A DNA stretch of 64,000 nt from positions 248,001 through 312,000 of the forward strand of contig NZ_CP040022.1 of NCBI RefSeq assembly GCF_005280275.1, given 5' to 3'. The stretch comes from Salinivibrio kushneri. Lineage in GTDB: Bacteria; Pseudomonadota; Gammaproteobacteria; Enterobacterales; Vibrionaceae. The notes under the pieces were generated by a model that saw only the letters and a list, made by a program, of their open reading frames with translations, did no database searches and was not told the DNA's origin. Shown piece after piece: positions 9,164 to 18,792 of the stretch; within the stretch, counting starts at the first letter, position 1; every line of letters begins with the position of its first letter. The translations under genes and the position numbers were made by a program.

Positions 9164-10971
9164 CCATTTGAGACATGGCTAAACTGCCGTTTTATCAAGC
9201 GTTGGTACAGAGGGCAGCGTGCCAGCAGGTCGGTATGGCTGCCTACATCAACAAGCTTGCCTTGATCCATCACGACAATGCGGTCAGCATGCTGAATGGT
9301 CGATAAGCGGTGAGCGATAATCAAGGTAGTGCGGTCACGCATTAAAGCCGCCAAGCCTTGCTGAACCGCATGCTCACTTTCGCTATCAAGGGCGCTGGTG
9401 GCTTCATCGAGCAATAAAATTCGCGGGTCCTTGAGAATCGCGCGGGCAATCGCGATTCGCTGCCGTTGCCCACCCGAAAGCCGCACGCCTCGCTCACCCA
9501 AAAAGCTGTTGTAGCCGTCCGGTAATTGCTGAATAAACCCATCGGCGTGCGCTTGAATCGCCGCCGCTTTGACGGCGTGCTCACTGGCGCCTGGCCTGCC
9601 GTAGCGAATATTGCCTATTACATCATCGCTAAACAGAGCGGGTTGTTGTGGCACCAGTGCCATTTGTTGGCGCAACGCTTGCGGGGATAAGCGACGAATA
9701 TCTTGCCCGCCCAGCCTAATCGCGCCTGACTGCGGATCATAAAAGCGTTGCAGTAATTCAAATACGGTGGTTTTTCCCGCCCCCGACGGTCCGACTAAGG
9801 CGACGACTTCACCGGGCTGAATCACAAGGCTCAACGCATCAATCGCTGCTTGATGGGGACGCGTGGGATAATGAAAGTGCACCGCTTCAAAACGAATATC
9901 GTTGCTTAATGATTGGGCATCGACACTCAGCGAGGTGGCGGGAGTACGAATATGGCTTTGCACGTGTAAAAGCTCCACCAAGCGCTCTGTTGCGCCTGCC
10001 GCGCGCTGCAACTCCCCCATCACTTCCGACAAGGTGGCCATGGAAGAGGCAACCATGATGGCGAAAAATACAAAGGCGCCCAAATCGCCTGCCGATATGG
10101 TGCCTTGAATCACATCGCGCCCGCCGACCCATAACATGCCGGTAATAGCGCTGAACACAATCACGATCACGCCAGAAATAAGAATGGCTCTTTGTTTTAC
10201 GCGCTCGCGTCCGATGTGATATGCACGCTCCACCTCTTGCCCAAAGGCGGCTTTGGCGTGATCTTCTACCGCGAAGCTTTGCACGGTTTTAATATTGGTG
10301 ATGGCTTCGCCGGCATAGCTGCCTACATCCGCCATCGAATCTTGGCTTTGCCGCGACAACGCCCGCACACGACGGCCATAGATAAGTATTGGCACCAAAA
10401 TAAATGGTACGGAGGCCAGCACAATCAAGGTCAGTTTAATATTGGTGGCAAACAGCATGATGATCGCGCCCACACACATCAGCGCACTGCGCATCGCCAT
10501 GGAAAAAGAGGAGCCAATGATGTTTTGCAGCAGGCTGGTATCTGTGGTGATCCGCGACATGATTTCGCCACTGCCGTGGGTTTCAAAATAGCTCGGATGC
10601 AAGCCAATTACATGATCAAACACCGCTTGGCGAATATCGGCACTGACCCGCTCACCCACTGACGACACCAAATAGAAGCGGAAGAAGGTGCCAATCGCGA
10701 TTAATACCGTGATCAGCAAAATAAACTGTACCGCATTCCCCAGCTCAACCAGTGATTGCTGTGCAAAGCCTTGGTCGATCAAAAGCCGAACGCCGTGTCC
10801 GACCGACAGCGTTAACGATGCAGTAAACACCAAGGCCAACAAGGCCGCACTCACTTGCCAGCGATAAGGACGAATAAACGCAATCAGCTCCCACAGAACC
10901 GTCAGATTTTTACTGTTGCGATTTGAGGCAGATGGTGTCGAAGCTGTGTGTGTTGAAGCGGAATTGGCCAT
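9160..10971 (-). CDS. ABC transporter half-exporter, fused membrane and ATPase domains (MsbA/BmrA type)
   Basis: 603 residues. An N-terminal six-helix exporter domain (about 35-330) is followed by an ATP-binding domain: Walker A GPSGAGKTT near 395, signature LSGGQRQRIAIARAIL near 498, Walker B ILLLDEATSAL near 519 and switch AHRLST. Such half-exporters dimerise in the inner membrane and move lipids, drugs or peptides; the substrate is not predictable. It starts 29 bases after nsrR on the same strand, so co-transcription and nitric-oxide control are plausible. Its 3' end overlaps the convergent DUF6435-type gene by 4 bases. Confidence 0.92.
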   Translation of the reverse strand: MANSASTHTASTPSASNRNSKNLTVLWELIAFIRPYRWQVSAALLALVFTASLTLSVGHGVRLLIDQGFAQQSLVELGNAVQFILLITVLIAIGTFFRFYLVSSVGERVSADIRQAVFDHVIGLHPSYFETHGSGEIMSRITTDTSLLQNIIGSSFSMAMRSALMCVGAIIMLFATNIKLTLIVLASVPFILVPILIYGRRVRALSRQSQDSMADVGSYAGEAITNIKTVQSFAVEDHAKAAFGQEVERAYHIGRERVKQRAILISGVIVIVFSAITGMLWVGGRDVIQGTISAGDLGAFVFFAIMVASSMATLSEVMGELQRAAGATERLVELLHVQSHIRTPATSLSVDAQSLSNDIRFEAVHFHYPTRPHQAAIDALSLVIQPGEVVALVGPSGAGKTTVFELLQRFYDPQSGAIRLGGQDIRRLSPQALRQQMALVPQQPALFSDDVIGNIRYGRPGASEHAVKAAAIQAHADGFIQQLPDGYNSFLGERGVRLSGGQRQRIAIARAILKDPRILLLDEATSALDSESEHAVQQGLAALMRDRTTLIIAHRLSTIQHADRIVVMDQGKLVDVGSHTDLLARCPLYQRLIKRQFSHVSNG

Positions 10972-11000
10972 AAGCTCTACTTAGTGCTGTCCTTGCACAT

Positions 11001-11426
11001 TTAGGGGCGGGTGAGCAGGATCATTAACTCGCGATTGTCGTTGATAAGCGCATCGATGGTGCATGCATCCAACTCCTCTAAAAAGGCTTGCTTGGCTTTT
11101 GCTAAGCGCTCTTTTAAACGGCACGCTGGGGTGATATGACAAAACTCAACCGAGCAATTGACGAGTTCCAACGGTTCAAGGTCGCGTACCACTTGCCCCA
11201 CCGTGATCGCGGTCGGCGCTTGCAGTAGACGAATCCCCCCGTTCTTCCCGCGCACCGTTTGAATATATCCTAACTGCCCTAAACGGTTGATGACTTTCAC
11301 CATATGATTGCGCGACACCCCAAACAAGCGTGTCACCTCGGTAATGTTGGTGAGCTCACCCTCTGGCAAGGAAGCCAGAAAAATCAAGGTGCGAAGTCCG
11401 TAATCTGTAAAGCTGGTTAGTTGCAT
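11001..11426 (-). CDS. nsrR: Rrf2-family nitric-oxide-sensing repressor NsrR
   Basis: 141 residues. Winged-helix repressor with the characteristic NsrR opening [18 protein letters not shown], recognition region [15 protein letters not shown], and the three cluster cysteines in [13 protein letters not shown]. In this family an Fe-S cluster is nitrosylated by NO, releasing the DNA. It is divergent from hmp, with two NsrR-like boxes in the 108-base gap, so it likely represses hmp and itself. The ABC exporter gene follows after 29 bases. Confidence 0.95.
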   Translation of the reverse strand: MQLTSFTDYGLRTLIFLASLPEGELTNITEVTRLFGVSRNHMVKVINRLGQLGYIQTVRGKNGGIRLLQAPTAITVGQVVRDLEPLELVNCSVEFCHITPACRLKERLAKAKQAFLEELDACTIDALINDNRELMILLTRP

Positions 11427-11473
11427 GTGCGCCTCTTGCTGCTTGGCCGAATTGTAAGTCTTCTATTGATTAA

Positions 11474-11496
11474 AAGATATATTTGAGATACAACTT
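11474..11496. promoter_or_regulatory. NsrR box 1 (nsrR-proximal)
   Basis: 23 bases with the 11-1-11 inverted-repeat layout of NsrR sites. The left half AAGATATATTT matches the E. coli consensus half AAGATGCATTT at 9 of 11 positions; the right half AGATACAACTT matches less well. It lies 48 bases upstream of the nsrR start. Confidence 0.7.
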
Positions 11497-11498
11497 AA

Positions 11499-11521
11499 AA
11501 CATGCATTAAATATACATGTT
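11499..11521. promoter_or_regulatory. NsrR box 2 (hmp-proximal)
   Basis: Second 11-1-11 site: left half AACATGCATTA, right half ATATACATGTT, almost fully symmetric. It ends 13 bases before the hmp ATG at 11535 and covers an in-frame ATG at 11517, which is therefore unlikely to be the start. Occupancy would block hmp transcription. Confidence 0.75.
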
Positions 11522-11534
11522 TAGAGAGATGCTG

Positions 11535-12719
11535 ATGTTAAGCCAACAAACCATTGATATTGTTAAATCAACTGCCCCTGTACTCGCCGAAACTGGCCCG
11601 AAGCTGACAACCCACTTTTACCAAAGACTGTTCCACCATCACCCCGAGTTAAAGGATATTTTTAACCTCCGCCACCAGCAAAATGGCGATCAGCGGGAAG
11701 CACTGTTTAACGCGATTTGTGCCTATGCACAGAACATTGACAACTTGCCTGCTTTACTGGGTGCGGTAGAGAAGATTGCTCACAAACATACCAGCTTGCT
11801 GGTCCAAGCTGAGCACTATCCGATTGTCGGTCAGCATTTATTGGCTACCATTGATGAGCTACTTTCACCGGGACAAGCCGTGCTCGATGCGTGGGCTGAA
11901 GCCTACCAAGTGCTCGCGGATGTATTTATCGCCAAAGAGCAGCAGCTTTATGAAGGTAGCCACGCCCAAATCGGTGGCTGGCAAGGGCAGCGAGCCTTTA
12001 CTTTGATTGAAAAACGTCCTGAAAGTGAACAGGTCACCAGTTTTGTGTTTGCCCCTCAAGATGGTCAGCCCGTCGCGCCTTTTACGGCCGGGCAATATAT
12101 TGGCATTGTCGTTAATCATACCGGCTTTGAACATCAAGAAATTCGCCAATACAGTTTGTCACATGCGCCTAACGGCCAGCATTATCAGATCTCGGTAAAA
12201 CGGGAACCACAAGGTCAGGTCTCCAATTACTTACATGATGAGTTGGCCGTTGGTGGCACTGTGATGCTCACCCCACCGGCCGGCGATCTCAAACTGAACG
12301 TGGATCAAGATACACCCGTGGTATTAATTTCTGGCGGGGTGGGCGTAACGCCAATGTTGGCGATGTTACAAAGCCTGACCGAACATGACGCGCCCGTCAC
12401 TTGGCTGCATGCTACCGAGAACAGCAAACTGCATGCTTTCAATCATTCTGTCCGCACCCTCGCGCGTCAGCACGCGCATATTCAGACGCACATTTGGTAT
12501 AACCAACCTCAACCCACGGATACGCTTGGACAAGACTTTGATCATACCGGATGGATGGATCTCACTGCGGTGAGCAATACGTTCAGCCCAGCCACGGTAC
12601 AGGTATATCTCTGCGGCCCTGTTGGCTTTATGGGTCATATTCAAACTCAACTCCGAGACCTTGGCGTCCCTGACGAACACTTCCATTATGAGTGCTTTGG
12701 GCCACATAAAACCTTGTAG
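11535..12719 (+). CDS. hmp: Flavohemoprotein, nitric oxide dioxygenase
   Basis: 394 residues, like E. coli Hmp (396). It oxidises NO to nitrate using O2, heme, FAD and NAD(P)H. The globin domain occupies about 1-140 ([34 protein letters not shown] with the proximal histidine), the FAD domain carries RQYSLS, and the NAD domain carries [12 protein letters not shown] and ends HYECFGPH. I moved the start to the ATG at 11535 ([11 protein letters not shown] aligns with Hmp MLDAQTIATVK; GAGAG lies upstream). The ATGs at 11517 and 11529 are also in frame, but 11517 falls inside NsrR box 2. A UUCG-loop terminator follows. Confidence 0.97.
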   Translation: MLSQQTIDIVKSTAPVLAETGPKLTTHFYQRLFHHHPELKDIFNLRHQQNGDQREALFNAICAYAQNIDNLPALLGAVEKIAHKHTSLLVQAEHYPIVGQHLLATIDELLSPGQAVLDAWAEAYQVLADVFIAKEQQLYEGSHAQIGGWQGQRAFTLIEKRPESEQVTSFVFAPQDGQPVAPFTAGQYIGIVVNHTGFEHQEIRQYSLSHAPNGQHYQISVKREPQGQVSNYLHDELAVGGTVMLTPPAGDLKLNVDQDTPVVLISGGVGVTPMLAMLQSLTEHDAPVTWLHATENSKLHAFNHSVRTLARQHAHIQTHIWYNQPQPTDTLGQDFDHTGWMDLTAVSNTFSPATVQVYLCGPVGFMGHIQTQLRDLGVPDEHFHYECFGPHKTL

Positions 12720-12771
12720 TGCGTTATTAAGCTAGGATTATTCAACTTTTTAGAACAAGATGCTCAATGTT

Positions 12772-12795
12772 ACGCCGTGTTCGCACGGCGTTTTT
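12772..12795 (+). terminator. Terminator of hmp
   Basis: ACGCCGTG-TTCG-CACGGCGT: a perfect 8-bp stem with a UUCG tetraloop, followed by TTTTT. One of the clearest terminators in the window. Confidence 0.93.
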
Positions 12796-12862
12796 GTTTA
12801 TACACTGCAGCTATTGTTCAGCGTCACCGCTGTTCAACATCGAGTCAGTGAGGAGAAGCATT

Positions 12863-13558
12863 ATGATTACCGTCCGTCATGCCAGCGATCGCGGTCAGGC
12901 CAACTTTGGCTGGCTACAAAGCCGCCATACTTTTTCATTTGGTAGCTATTACGATCCTCATCATATGGGCTTCTCTGCACTGCGTGTGATCAATGATGAT
13001 ATCGTCTCGCCCGCCGCAGGCTTTGATACCCACGGACACCGTGATATGGAAATCATCAGTCTGGTGCTGGAAGGGGAAATAGAGCACAAAGACAGTCAAG
13101 GCAACCGACAAACCCTACCGGCTGGCGAGTTCCAACTGATGTCGGCTGGGCGTGGTATTTATCATAGCGAGTATAATGCCTCATCAACCCAAGCCTTGCG
13201 CTTTCTACAAATTTGGATTGAGCCCAATGAGCAAGGTGGGGAGCCGGGTTATCAGCAAAAAGATTTTGGTAAGCAGGCTGGCTCTACCATCATCGCGACC
13301 CCAACTGGGGAAGATGGCACCTTACGCATCAAACAAGATGCGCGTTTGCTACAGCTGATTCTGCCGCCCAGTGAATCGGTTACCTTGTCATTGGAGGCAG
13401 GACGCCATGCCTATGTGCATCAGGTCGCGGGCACGCTCGACGTTGAAACGACATCTCTGGCCCCCGGCGATGGCGCAAAAATTGAAGATGTCCCTCATCT
13501 AACCTTCAGCAATAAGGGCAACGAAACCAGTCAAGCACTGGTATTTGATCTCCCCTAA
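12863..13558 (+). CDS. Pirin-family bicupin protein (YhhW-like)
   Basis: 231 residues, same size as E. coli YhhW. The metal-binding cupin motifs are FDTHGHRDMEIISLVLEG and GRGIYHSEYN, giving the three histidines and one glutamate of the family. YhhW has quercetinase activity in vitro; the physiological role is unknown. The start at 12863 is supported by AGGAG 8 bases upstream, and MITVRHASDRGQANFGWLQS aligns with the family N-terminus; a longer frame opening at 12767 overlaps the hmp terminator and was rejected. Monocistronic by its surroundings. Confidence 0.92.
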   Translation: MITVRHASDRGQANFGWLQSRHTFSFGSYYDPHHMGFSALRVINDDIVSPAAGFDTHGHRDMEIISLVLEGEIEHKDSQGNRQTLPAGEFQLMSAGRGIYHSEYNASSTQALRFLQIWIEPNEQGGEPGYQQKDFGKQAGSTIIATPTGEDGTLRIKQDARLLQLILPPSESVTLSLEAGRHAYVHQVAGTLDVETTSLAPGDGAKIEDVPHLTFSNKGNETSQALVFDLP

Positions 13559-13659
13559 CGTGATGACTCACCAACCAGCCGCCCTGGCCTGCCGGTCTAT
13601 TTGCGCCACAGGCCTTACTCTGTGTACACTGCGCTCTTTCTTCATGCATAAGAGGTTGT

Positions 13660-14073
13660 ATGCTCACCCTATCGAATAAGGTGGCGATTCCCGACAATGA
13701 GATTGAGCTCACGGCCATTCGCGCCGCAGGGAAAGGCGGGCAAAACGTCAACAAAGTATCGAGCGCCATCCATCTACGCTTTGATATCCAAGCCTCGTCG
13801 CTGCCTGATGCCTACAAAGCCAGATTAATGGCTCTGTCTGATTCGCGCATCTCCAAAGAGGGCGTCGTGGTGATAAAAGCGCAAAACTACCGCACCCAAG
13901 AGCTAAACCGAGAGGATGCGCTAGAGCGCTTGCAAGCATTGATCAAAGCCGCGATGGTAGAGCAGAAAAAACGTACACCCACTAAACCCACCAAGGCTTC
14001 ACAGCGACGCCGCGTGGATGCTAAAAAACGTAAGAGCCAAACCAAAGCCCTGCGTGGCAAAGTGGCGCCTTAA
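13660..14073 (+). CDS. arfB: Alternative ribosome-rescue peptidyl-tRNA hydrolase ArfB (YaeJ)
   Basis: 137 residues. It carries the GGQ catalytic motif of release factors at residues 26-28 ([19 protein letters not shown]) but lacks codon-recognition domains. The C-terminal tail is lysine/arginine-rich ([18 protein letters not shown]), which in ArfB enters the empty mRNA channel of stalled ribosomes. The size matches E. coli YaeJ (140). It is preceded by an AAGAGG-like ribosome site and ends 5 bases from the convergent diguanylate cyclase gene. Confidence 0.94.
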   Translation: MLTLSNKVAIPDNEIELTAIRAAGKGGQNVNKVSSAIHLRFDIQASSLPDAYKARLMALSDSRISKEGVVVIKAQNYRTQELNREDALERLQALIKAAMVEQKKRTPTKPTKASQRRRVDAKKRKSQTKALRGKVAP

Positions 14074-14078
14074 CCCTT

Positions 14079-15080
14079 TCACGCCACCACTTTATTCCGA
14101 CCACCCGCTTTAGCCGCATACAAATTCGCATCTGCTTGGCGATTGATTTCTTGCGCACATTTTGATGCCTCGCTTTGCGTGACCCCGATACTGACCGTAA
14201 CTGGAATGGCGCGCTGCTGATAAAAAATGGGGGTTTTCGCAATACGCTTGCGGATTCGCTCTGCCACCGCCAACGCATCATGGTGAGAAACACCCTCTAA
14301 AAGAAGGCAAAACTCCTCACCACCTTGCCGGAATACATTGTCACTCCCCGCGACGTCGACCATGGTGTTCACCACCGCTTGCAACACAATATCGCCGCCA
14401 TCGTGGCCATATTCATCATTAACCGCTTTAAAATGATCAATATCCAGCACCAAAAGATGAAACTCGGCCTGCTGATCTTGTAACGCTTGATAGCGATGCT
14501 TTAACGCGAGGCGGTTATTAGCTCCGGTTAGCGGATCACAAGTCGCCAGTTTACTCAGTTTGTTTTCCGCCAGTACGCGATTAATTTCATAGGCATGCGA
14601 GACAACGGCAATGGTGACGTAACAAAACGAAAAGTTAAGCATCATGGTTATCATGTCGAAATACTGCTCAGTATCAAACTGAAAAGCGATATTAACCATT
14701 TGGATGAGAAATAAAGACACGGTAGCCAAAAACCCCGCTTTGTGCCCTAACAGTAGGTAATAAATAATAGGGAACACTAACGTCCAGAAGAACACGCCAG
14801 TGTCCGTTGGCTTCAAAACCGTTCCCGCTATCACCAATACCGTCAGACTGACCGACATAATGTATTTGTGGCCATTAAAAATGGTCGTCTTAGAGGTTTG
14901 TCGATACACGTGCCAAGAGTAAAGCGCGTACAGCATCACAAATGACGCATAGACATAGCTTTGACTAACAAGAATATTACCGATCGCCACCAAGACTGCT
15001 AAACCACCCACTCCCAGGCTTAATCCTTTAAGCACTTTGAGGCGCAACCGAGAACTGCTGTTGAGCTCACTCACTTCCAT
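14079..15080 (-). CDS. Membrane diguanylate cyclase (GGDEF)
   Basis: 333 residues. About five or six hydrophobic segments fill residues 20-180, then a GGDEF domain with LDIDHFKAVNDEYGHDGGD and the active-site motif RQGGEEF near 250. GGEEF is a catalytically competent variant, so it should make cyclic di-GMP at the inner membrane. The RxxD inhibitory site normally five residues before GGEEF is absent (AGSD at that position), so feedback inhibition is not expected. Starts at ATG 15080. Divergent from the amide hydrolase at 15167; no partner gene. Confidence 0.93.
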   Translation of the reverse strand: MEVSELNSSSRLRLKVLKGLSLGVGGLAVLVAIGNILVSQSYVYASFVMLYALYSWHVYRQTSKTTIFNGHKYIMSVSLTVLVIAGTVLKPTDTGVFFWTLVFPIIYYLLLGHKAGFLATVSLFLIQMVNIAFQFDTEQYFDMITMMLNFSFCYVTIAVVSHAYEINRVLAENKLSKLATCDPLTGANNRLALKHRYQALQDQQAEFHLLVLDIDHFKAVNDEYGHDGGDIVLQAVVNTMVDVAGSDNVFRQGGEEFCLLLEGVSHHDALAVAERIRKRIAKTPIFYQQRAIPVTVSIGVTQSEASKCAQEINRQADANLYAAKAGGRNKVVA

Positions 15081-15166
15081 TGTTCATTCTCATATAGGCC
15101 AATTTTTTAACATCAGCTATCATAGCCTGGATTGATTAACATGTTAATAACAAAGGCATCAATGGT

Positions 15167-16216
15167 ATGTGCACACGCATCTTTAATAACCTTAATCCAC
15201 AATATCCTATCACTGCGCGCAACATGGACTGGTTTTGGCCCATTAATACCTATCTCTATCGTTTCCCAAAAGGTATGAAAAGTCGAGGACTGGACGCGAA
15301 GTCTGCTAGCCAGCTCGGTATTCGTAAGCAGCAGGTACTACAATGGCGCTCGGAATACGCAAGCCTGGTCACTGTCATGGGTAGTGACAAGCAAGGTTAT
15401 GCCGCAGTGGACGGCCTCAACGAAGCCGGATTAGCCGTGAATGGCCTATATGATTCAGATGTCAGTTACGGGCCGGCAACCGGAGACGGACAATTTTTGA
15501 GTGCTAACCGCTGGGTGCAGTTTGTATTGGATTGTTTTGCCAACGTTCATCAAGCGATTCAGTTTTTTACTTCAAACACGATCACCATCGTTTCAGAGCG
15601 CTTACCTGATACATCGGAAACCGACTCCCATTTGCACCTATCACTCTCCGATGCTGACGGAAATGCCGGAGTTATCGAAGTGCGAGACGGCGTTTTTCAA
15701 CTCTATGAAAGCCATGACGATACCGTTGTCACTAACCAACCCGACTATAAAACGCAACAAACGCTGAAGGCTTACTGGACTTATGCATGGGGACTTGACC
15801 CCAAGAATCCTATTGCTCACCCTGTTTATTCAGCTCCTGGCGGCAACAGTGCTACGCAACGTTTTGAGCGAGCCAGCTATTACTTAACCTTTAGCCAGCC
15901 CGCGCAAAACCAGCGTGAAGCGGTTTATCAAGCACGTTCGCTCGTAGCTACGTGCTCCGTTCCTGTTAATTTTAACCCTTATCACACAGAAAAAGCGTCT
16001 TACACCATTTGGACCAATGTGGCTGATCATCGTCAGCACGTTTATTACCTTGCCAACACCTTGACCATGGATAGCGTATGGATACACTTTTCACCGGACC
16101 ACCATAACTGTCAGCGACTGCAACTCCAAAAAGAAAAATCGACAGAGTCCGTCTGCCCGGTTCAATCGGGTGATGTGAGTCGCTACCTCACACTATGCGA
16201 GAACCCGTTTGTATAA
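15167..16216 (+). CDS. Linear amide C-N hydrolase, choloylglycine/penicillin V acylase family
   Basis: 349 residues beginning MCTRIFNNLNPQYPITARNM. Cysteine 2 becomes the N-terminal nucleophile once Met is removed, as in the Ntn hydrolases of this family. NMDWFW provides the conserved Arg/Asp neighbourhood, and GLNEAGLAVNGLY and APGGNSATQRFERA are family motifs. Members cleave conjugated bile salts, penicillin V or acyl-homoserine lactones; the substrate here cannot be told. There is no signal peptide ahead of Cys2, unlike many Gram-negative members, so it appears cytosolic. AAAGG lies 11 bases before the ATG. Likely monocistronic. Confidence 0.88.
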   Translation: MCTRIFNNLNPQYPITARNMDWFWPINTYLYRFPKGMKSRGLDAKSASQLGIRKQQVLQWRSEYASLVTVMGSDKQGYAAVDGLNEAGLAVNGLYDSDVSYGPATGDGQFLSANRWVQFVLDCFANVHQAIQFFTSNTITIVSERLPDTSETDSHLHLSLSDADGNAGVIEVRDGVFQLYESHDDTVVTNQPDYKTQQTLKAYWTYAWGLDPKNPIAHPVYSAPGGNSATQRFERASYYLTFSQPAQNQREAVYQARSLVATCSVPVNFNPYHTEKASYTIWTNVADHRQHVYYLANTLTMDSVWIHFSPDHHNCQRLQLQKEKSTESVCPVQSGDVSRYLTLCENPFV

Positions 16217-16324
16217 AGCAAATAGGGAAAAATGTCTCAAGATATCGCCTCTCGACTTTATTCTCCCTACAATTCTTCTTCGCGGAATGGTGACAGCGCA
16301 TAAGCATCTCGGCTTGCTGGGCGA

Positions 16325-18121
16325 TCACGGAATTAAATAGGTCGCCCCCTCGTCAGCGCGTGACACCTGCTGACGCGCAGCTGCAAACCAATCACGTCCC
16401 CATGTATTGGTCGCTTGGGGCGGTTCTGCCACAGGACGCTGGGAGAAGTCAGCATCGCAGGTCAATATGCCAGTATTGGCGTCTAATGTGATCAGATCGC
16501 CGTCTTGAATGGACGCCAGCGCACCGCCATGCATGGCTTCCGGACAAACATGCAAAGCCGCAGGGACTTTGCCTGACGCGCCGGATAACCGGCCATCTGT
16601 TACCAATGCGACCTGATAACCCATTTTTTGCACATTGCCGAGAATAGGCATGAGTTTATGAAGTTCTGGCATGCCATTGGCGGCGGGGCCATTAAAGCGC
16701 ACCACTACCACTACATCGTGGTTGAGTTCACCATCTTGATAAGCCCGTTCGACCTCGTGCTGACAATCAAATACGCGTGCGGGCGCACAAACTACGCGAT
16801 GCGCGGGGTCAACCGCGGAGACTTTGATCACCGCGTTGCCCATATTGCCAGATAGCATGCGTAATCCACTGGTTGAGCTGAAATACGAGCCGGGAGCAGC
16901 TATCACCCCTGTGTCGGTTGATGGTGTGGCGGCTTCCCAAACAAGCTGCCCCTGATCTAATCGTGGAGTAGTCAATTGGTCGCTAAATTGGCCAACGGCA
17001 GGCAAGGTATCGGCATGCAATAACCCTAGCGCATGTAAGTGAGTCATCAGAGTGGGGACGCCTCCGGCCGCTTCAAAAGCATTAATATCAGCCGGGCCGT
17101 TAGGATACATTCGAGTCAATAAGGGAACCACATGGGATAACGCATCAATATCTTCCCACGTTAGTTTAATCCCTGCTGCCCGCGCCATGGCCACCAAATG
17201 GATGGTATGGTTGGTGCTGCCGCCTGAAGCCAACAACGCGACCACGCCATTAATAACGCTTTTTTCCGTCACCACATCGGCGAGGGCTCGGAATGTCGCA
17301 CTTCCCGTACACTGGGATGCTAACGCTGTCGCAGCATAGCAAGTCAACGCTTGGCGCAACGCCGAGTTAGGGGCGACAAACGCAGCGCCGGGAAGGATTA
17401 ATCCCATAGCTTCAAGCACCAGTTGATTGGTGTTGGCCGTGCCGTAGAAGGTGCAGGTCCCTTGGCTGTGATAAGCCTGACATTCCATCGCCAATAATGC
17501 CTCTTTTCCGATGTCACCGGCTGCATATGCTTGACGCACGGCCACTTTTTCCTCGTTGGTTGAGCCCGTGGGCATCGGGCCAGAGGGCACAAATAACGTC
17601 GGTAAGTGTGCATAGGTAAGCGCGCCCATCAGTTGCCCCGGCGCAATTTTATCGCATACGCCAAGCAACAGTGTGGCATCGTACACATTATGACTTAACG
17701 ATATCGCAGTTGCCTGAGCAATCACATCACGTGAAAACAACGACATCTCCATCCCTGGCTGGCCTTGCGTCACCCCATCACACATCGCAGGCACACAGCC
17801 TGCCACTTGCGCCGTGTGGCCCAATGGCTGCAAGGCGGCTTTGATCTGATCAGGGTAGTAAGCATAAGGTGCGTGAGCGCTAAGCATGTCGTTATAGGCA
17901 CTGATAATCGCCACATTGGCAGTGGTCATATCCAGCATCTGCTGTTTGTCTTGCTGGCACGATGCGGCGACCGCATGCGCGATGTTGCCACAAGACAAGC
18001 TTGCTCGCGTCTTACCTGCCTCGACTTGCCACTGGGTTTGGCGTAAAAATGCGGTGCGCGCAGATTCGCTGCGTTGGCGTAGCTCGTTAGTCACCGCCTC
18101 AACTTTAGGATGCATCATCAA
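16325..18121 (-). CDS. edd: Phosphogluconate dehydratase (Entner-Doudoroff)
   Basis: 598 residues, full length for Edd (E. coli 603). An Fe-S dehydratase converting 6-phosphogluconate to KDPG. Visible IlvD/Edd motifs are [40 protein letters not shown] and [18 protein letters not shown]. Its start overlaps the gntK stop by 4 bases, so translation is probably coupled; the protein begins MMM, and any of the three ATGs is possible. With gntK upstream and the permease/eda pair divergent, the block encodes gluconate uptake to pyruvate plus glyceraldehyde-3-phosphate. Confidence 0.97.
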   Translation of the reverse strand: MMMHPKVEAVTNELRQRSESARTAFLRQTQWQVEAGKTRASLSCGNIAHAVAASCQQDKQQMLDMTTANVAIISAYNDMLSAHAPYAYYPDQIKAALQPLGHTAQVAGCVPAMCDGVTQGQPGMEMSLFSRDVIAQATAISLSHNVYDATLLLGVCDKIAPGQLMGALTYAHLPTLFVPSGPMPTGSTNEEKVAVRQAYAAGDIGKEALLAMECQAYHSQGTCTFYGTANTNQLVLEAMGLILPGAAFVAPNSALRQALTCYAATALASQCTGSATFRALADVVTEKSVINGVVALLASGGSTNHTIHLVAMARAAGIKLTWEDIDALSHVVPLLTRMYPNGPADINAFEAAGGVPTLMTHLHALGLLHADTLPAVGQFSDQLTTPRLDQGQLVWEAATPSTDTGVIAAPGSYFSSTSGLRMLSGNMGNAVIKVSAVDPAHRVVCAPARVFDCQHEVERAYQDGELNHDVVVVVRFNGPAANGMPELHKLMPILGNVQKMGYQVALVTDGRLSGASGKVPAALHVCPEAMHGGALASIQDGDLITLDANTGILTCDADFSQRPVAEPPQATNTWGRDWFAAARQQVSRADEGATYLIP

Positions 18122-18639
18122 GCTACCTCTTGGTTACGAATAATGAGACACGCGGCGTACTTTGTTAAGGATTCGATGTCTCGGTTGATATCAACAGAAA
18201 TCACGTCTGATTCAATACCCGTCGGTTTTTCTAAAGCGGCAAATTGACTGTCAAGCATTTCGGTTCTCATGAAGTGGCCTTTACGCGCTCGCAAACGTTC
18301 AAGAATTAACTCATAGCTACCATCTAGAAAAAGAAAAGTGACGCTCTTATTTCCCTCTCGAAGCCTGTCCCGGTATTGACGTCTAAGGGCAGAGCAAACG
18401 ATGACACCGAATTCATTTTTTTGCTCCAAACTAAACGCGACATCACGGATCCTCTCAAGCCAAGGCTCCCGGTCTTTATCGTTGAGGGGGTGTCCTAATG
18501 CCATTTTCTCGATATTTGCGCGAGGGTGTAAGTCATCACCATCGATAAACTTGGCCCCCAAATGCTGTGCCAACTTCGCACCTAGGGTACTTTTTCCACA
18601 ACCACTCACGCCCATCACAATCACACTACCCATTTCCAT
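18118..18639 (-). CDS. gntK: Gluconokinase
   Basis: 173 residues. P-loop GVSGCGKSTLGAKLAQHL, then FIDGDDLHPRANIEKMALGHPLND, all typical of GntK, which phosphorylates gluconate to 6-phosphogluconate using ATP. A GGAG-type site precedes the ATG at 18639. It is the first gene of gntK-edd, transcribed divergently from the permease gene. The GntR-type tandem palindromes at 18715-18740 and the CRP-like site at 18748-18767 lie in the shared 153-base control region. Confidence 0.96.
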   Translation of the reverse strand: MEMGSVIVMGVSGCGKSTLGAKLAQHLGAKFIDGDDLHPRANIEKMALGHPLNDKDREPWLERIRDVAFSLEQKNEFGVIVCSALRRQYRDRLREGNKSVTFLFLDGSYELILERLRARKGHFMRTEMLDSQFAALEKPTGIESDVISVDINRDIESLTKYAACLIIRNQEVA

Positions 18640-18714
18640 ACCGACTCCTTAGCGAGATTTTAACTAGATCTCATTTTTGGTCATGCATTCAATAATTGTC
18701 TTTATCTTAGTGTG

Positions 18715-18740
18715 GTTACCGGTAACATGTTACCGGTAAC
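18715..18740. promoter_or_regulatory. Tandem GntR-type operators
   Basis: GTTACCGGTAAC occurs twice, at 18715-18726 and 18729-18740, separated by AT. Each is a perfect 12-bp palindrome and matches the core of the E. coli GntR site (ATGTTACCGGTAACA). They stand between gntK-edd and the permease-eda genes, so one gluconate-responsive repressor could control both. The gntR gene is not in this window. Confidence 0.85.
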
Positions 18741-18747
18741 TTTTAAC

Positions 18748-18767
18748 TTTGTGACGTTTAACACAAA
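18748..18767. promoter_or_regulatory. Candidate CRP site
   Basis: TTTGTGACGTTTAACACAAA: 6-bp arms TTTGTG/CACAAA in perfect symmetry, with TGTGA in the left half as in the CRP consensus; the right half is ACACA rather than TCACA. Catabolite control of gluconate genes is well known in enterics. Which promoter it serves is uncertain, as it lies only 26 bases before the permease ATG and may instead act on gntK. Confidence 0.5.
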
Positions 18768-18792
18768 ACATCTTGGTATGAAGAGGTGAGCC

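Noticed and set aside
12767..12862. Extended N-terminus of the pirin gene
   Set aside because: It would cover the hmp terminator stem; the ATG at 12863 has a proper AGGAG and matches the family start.
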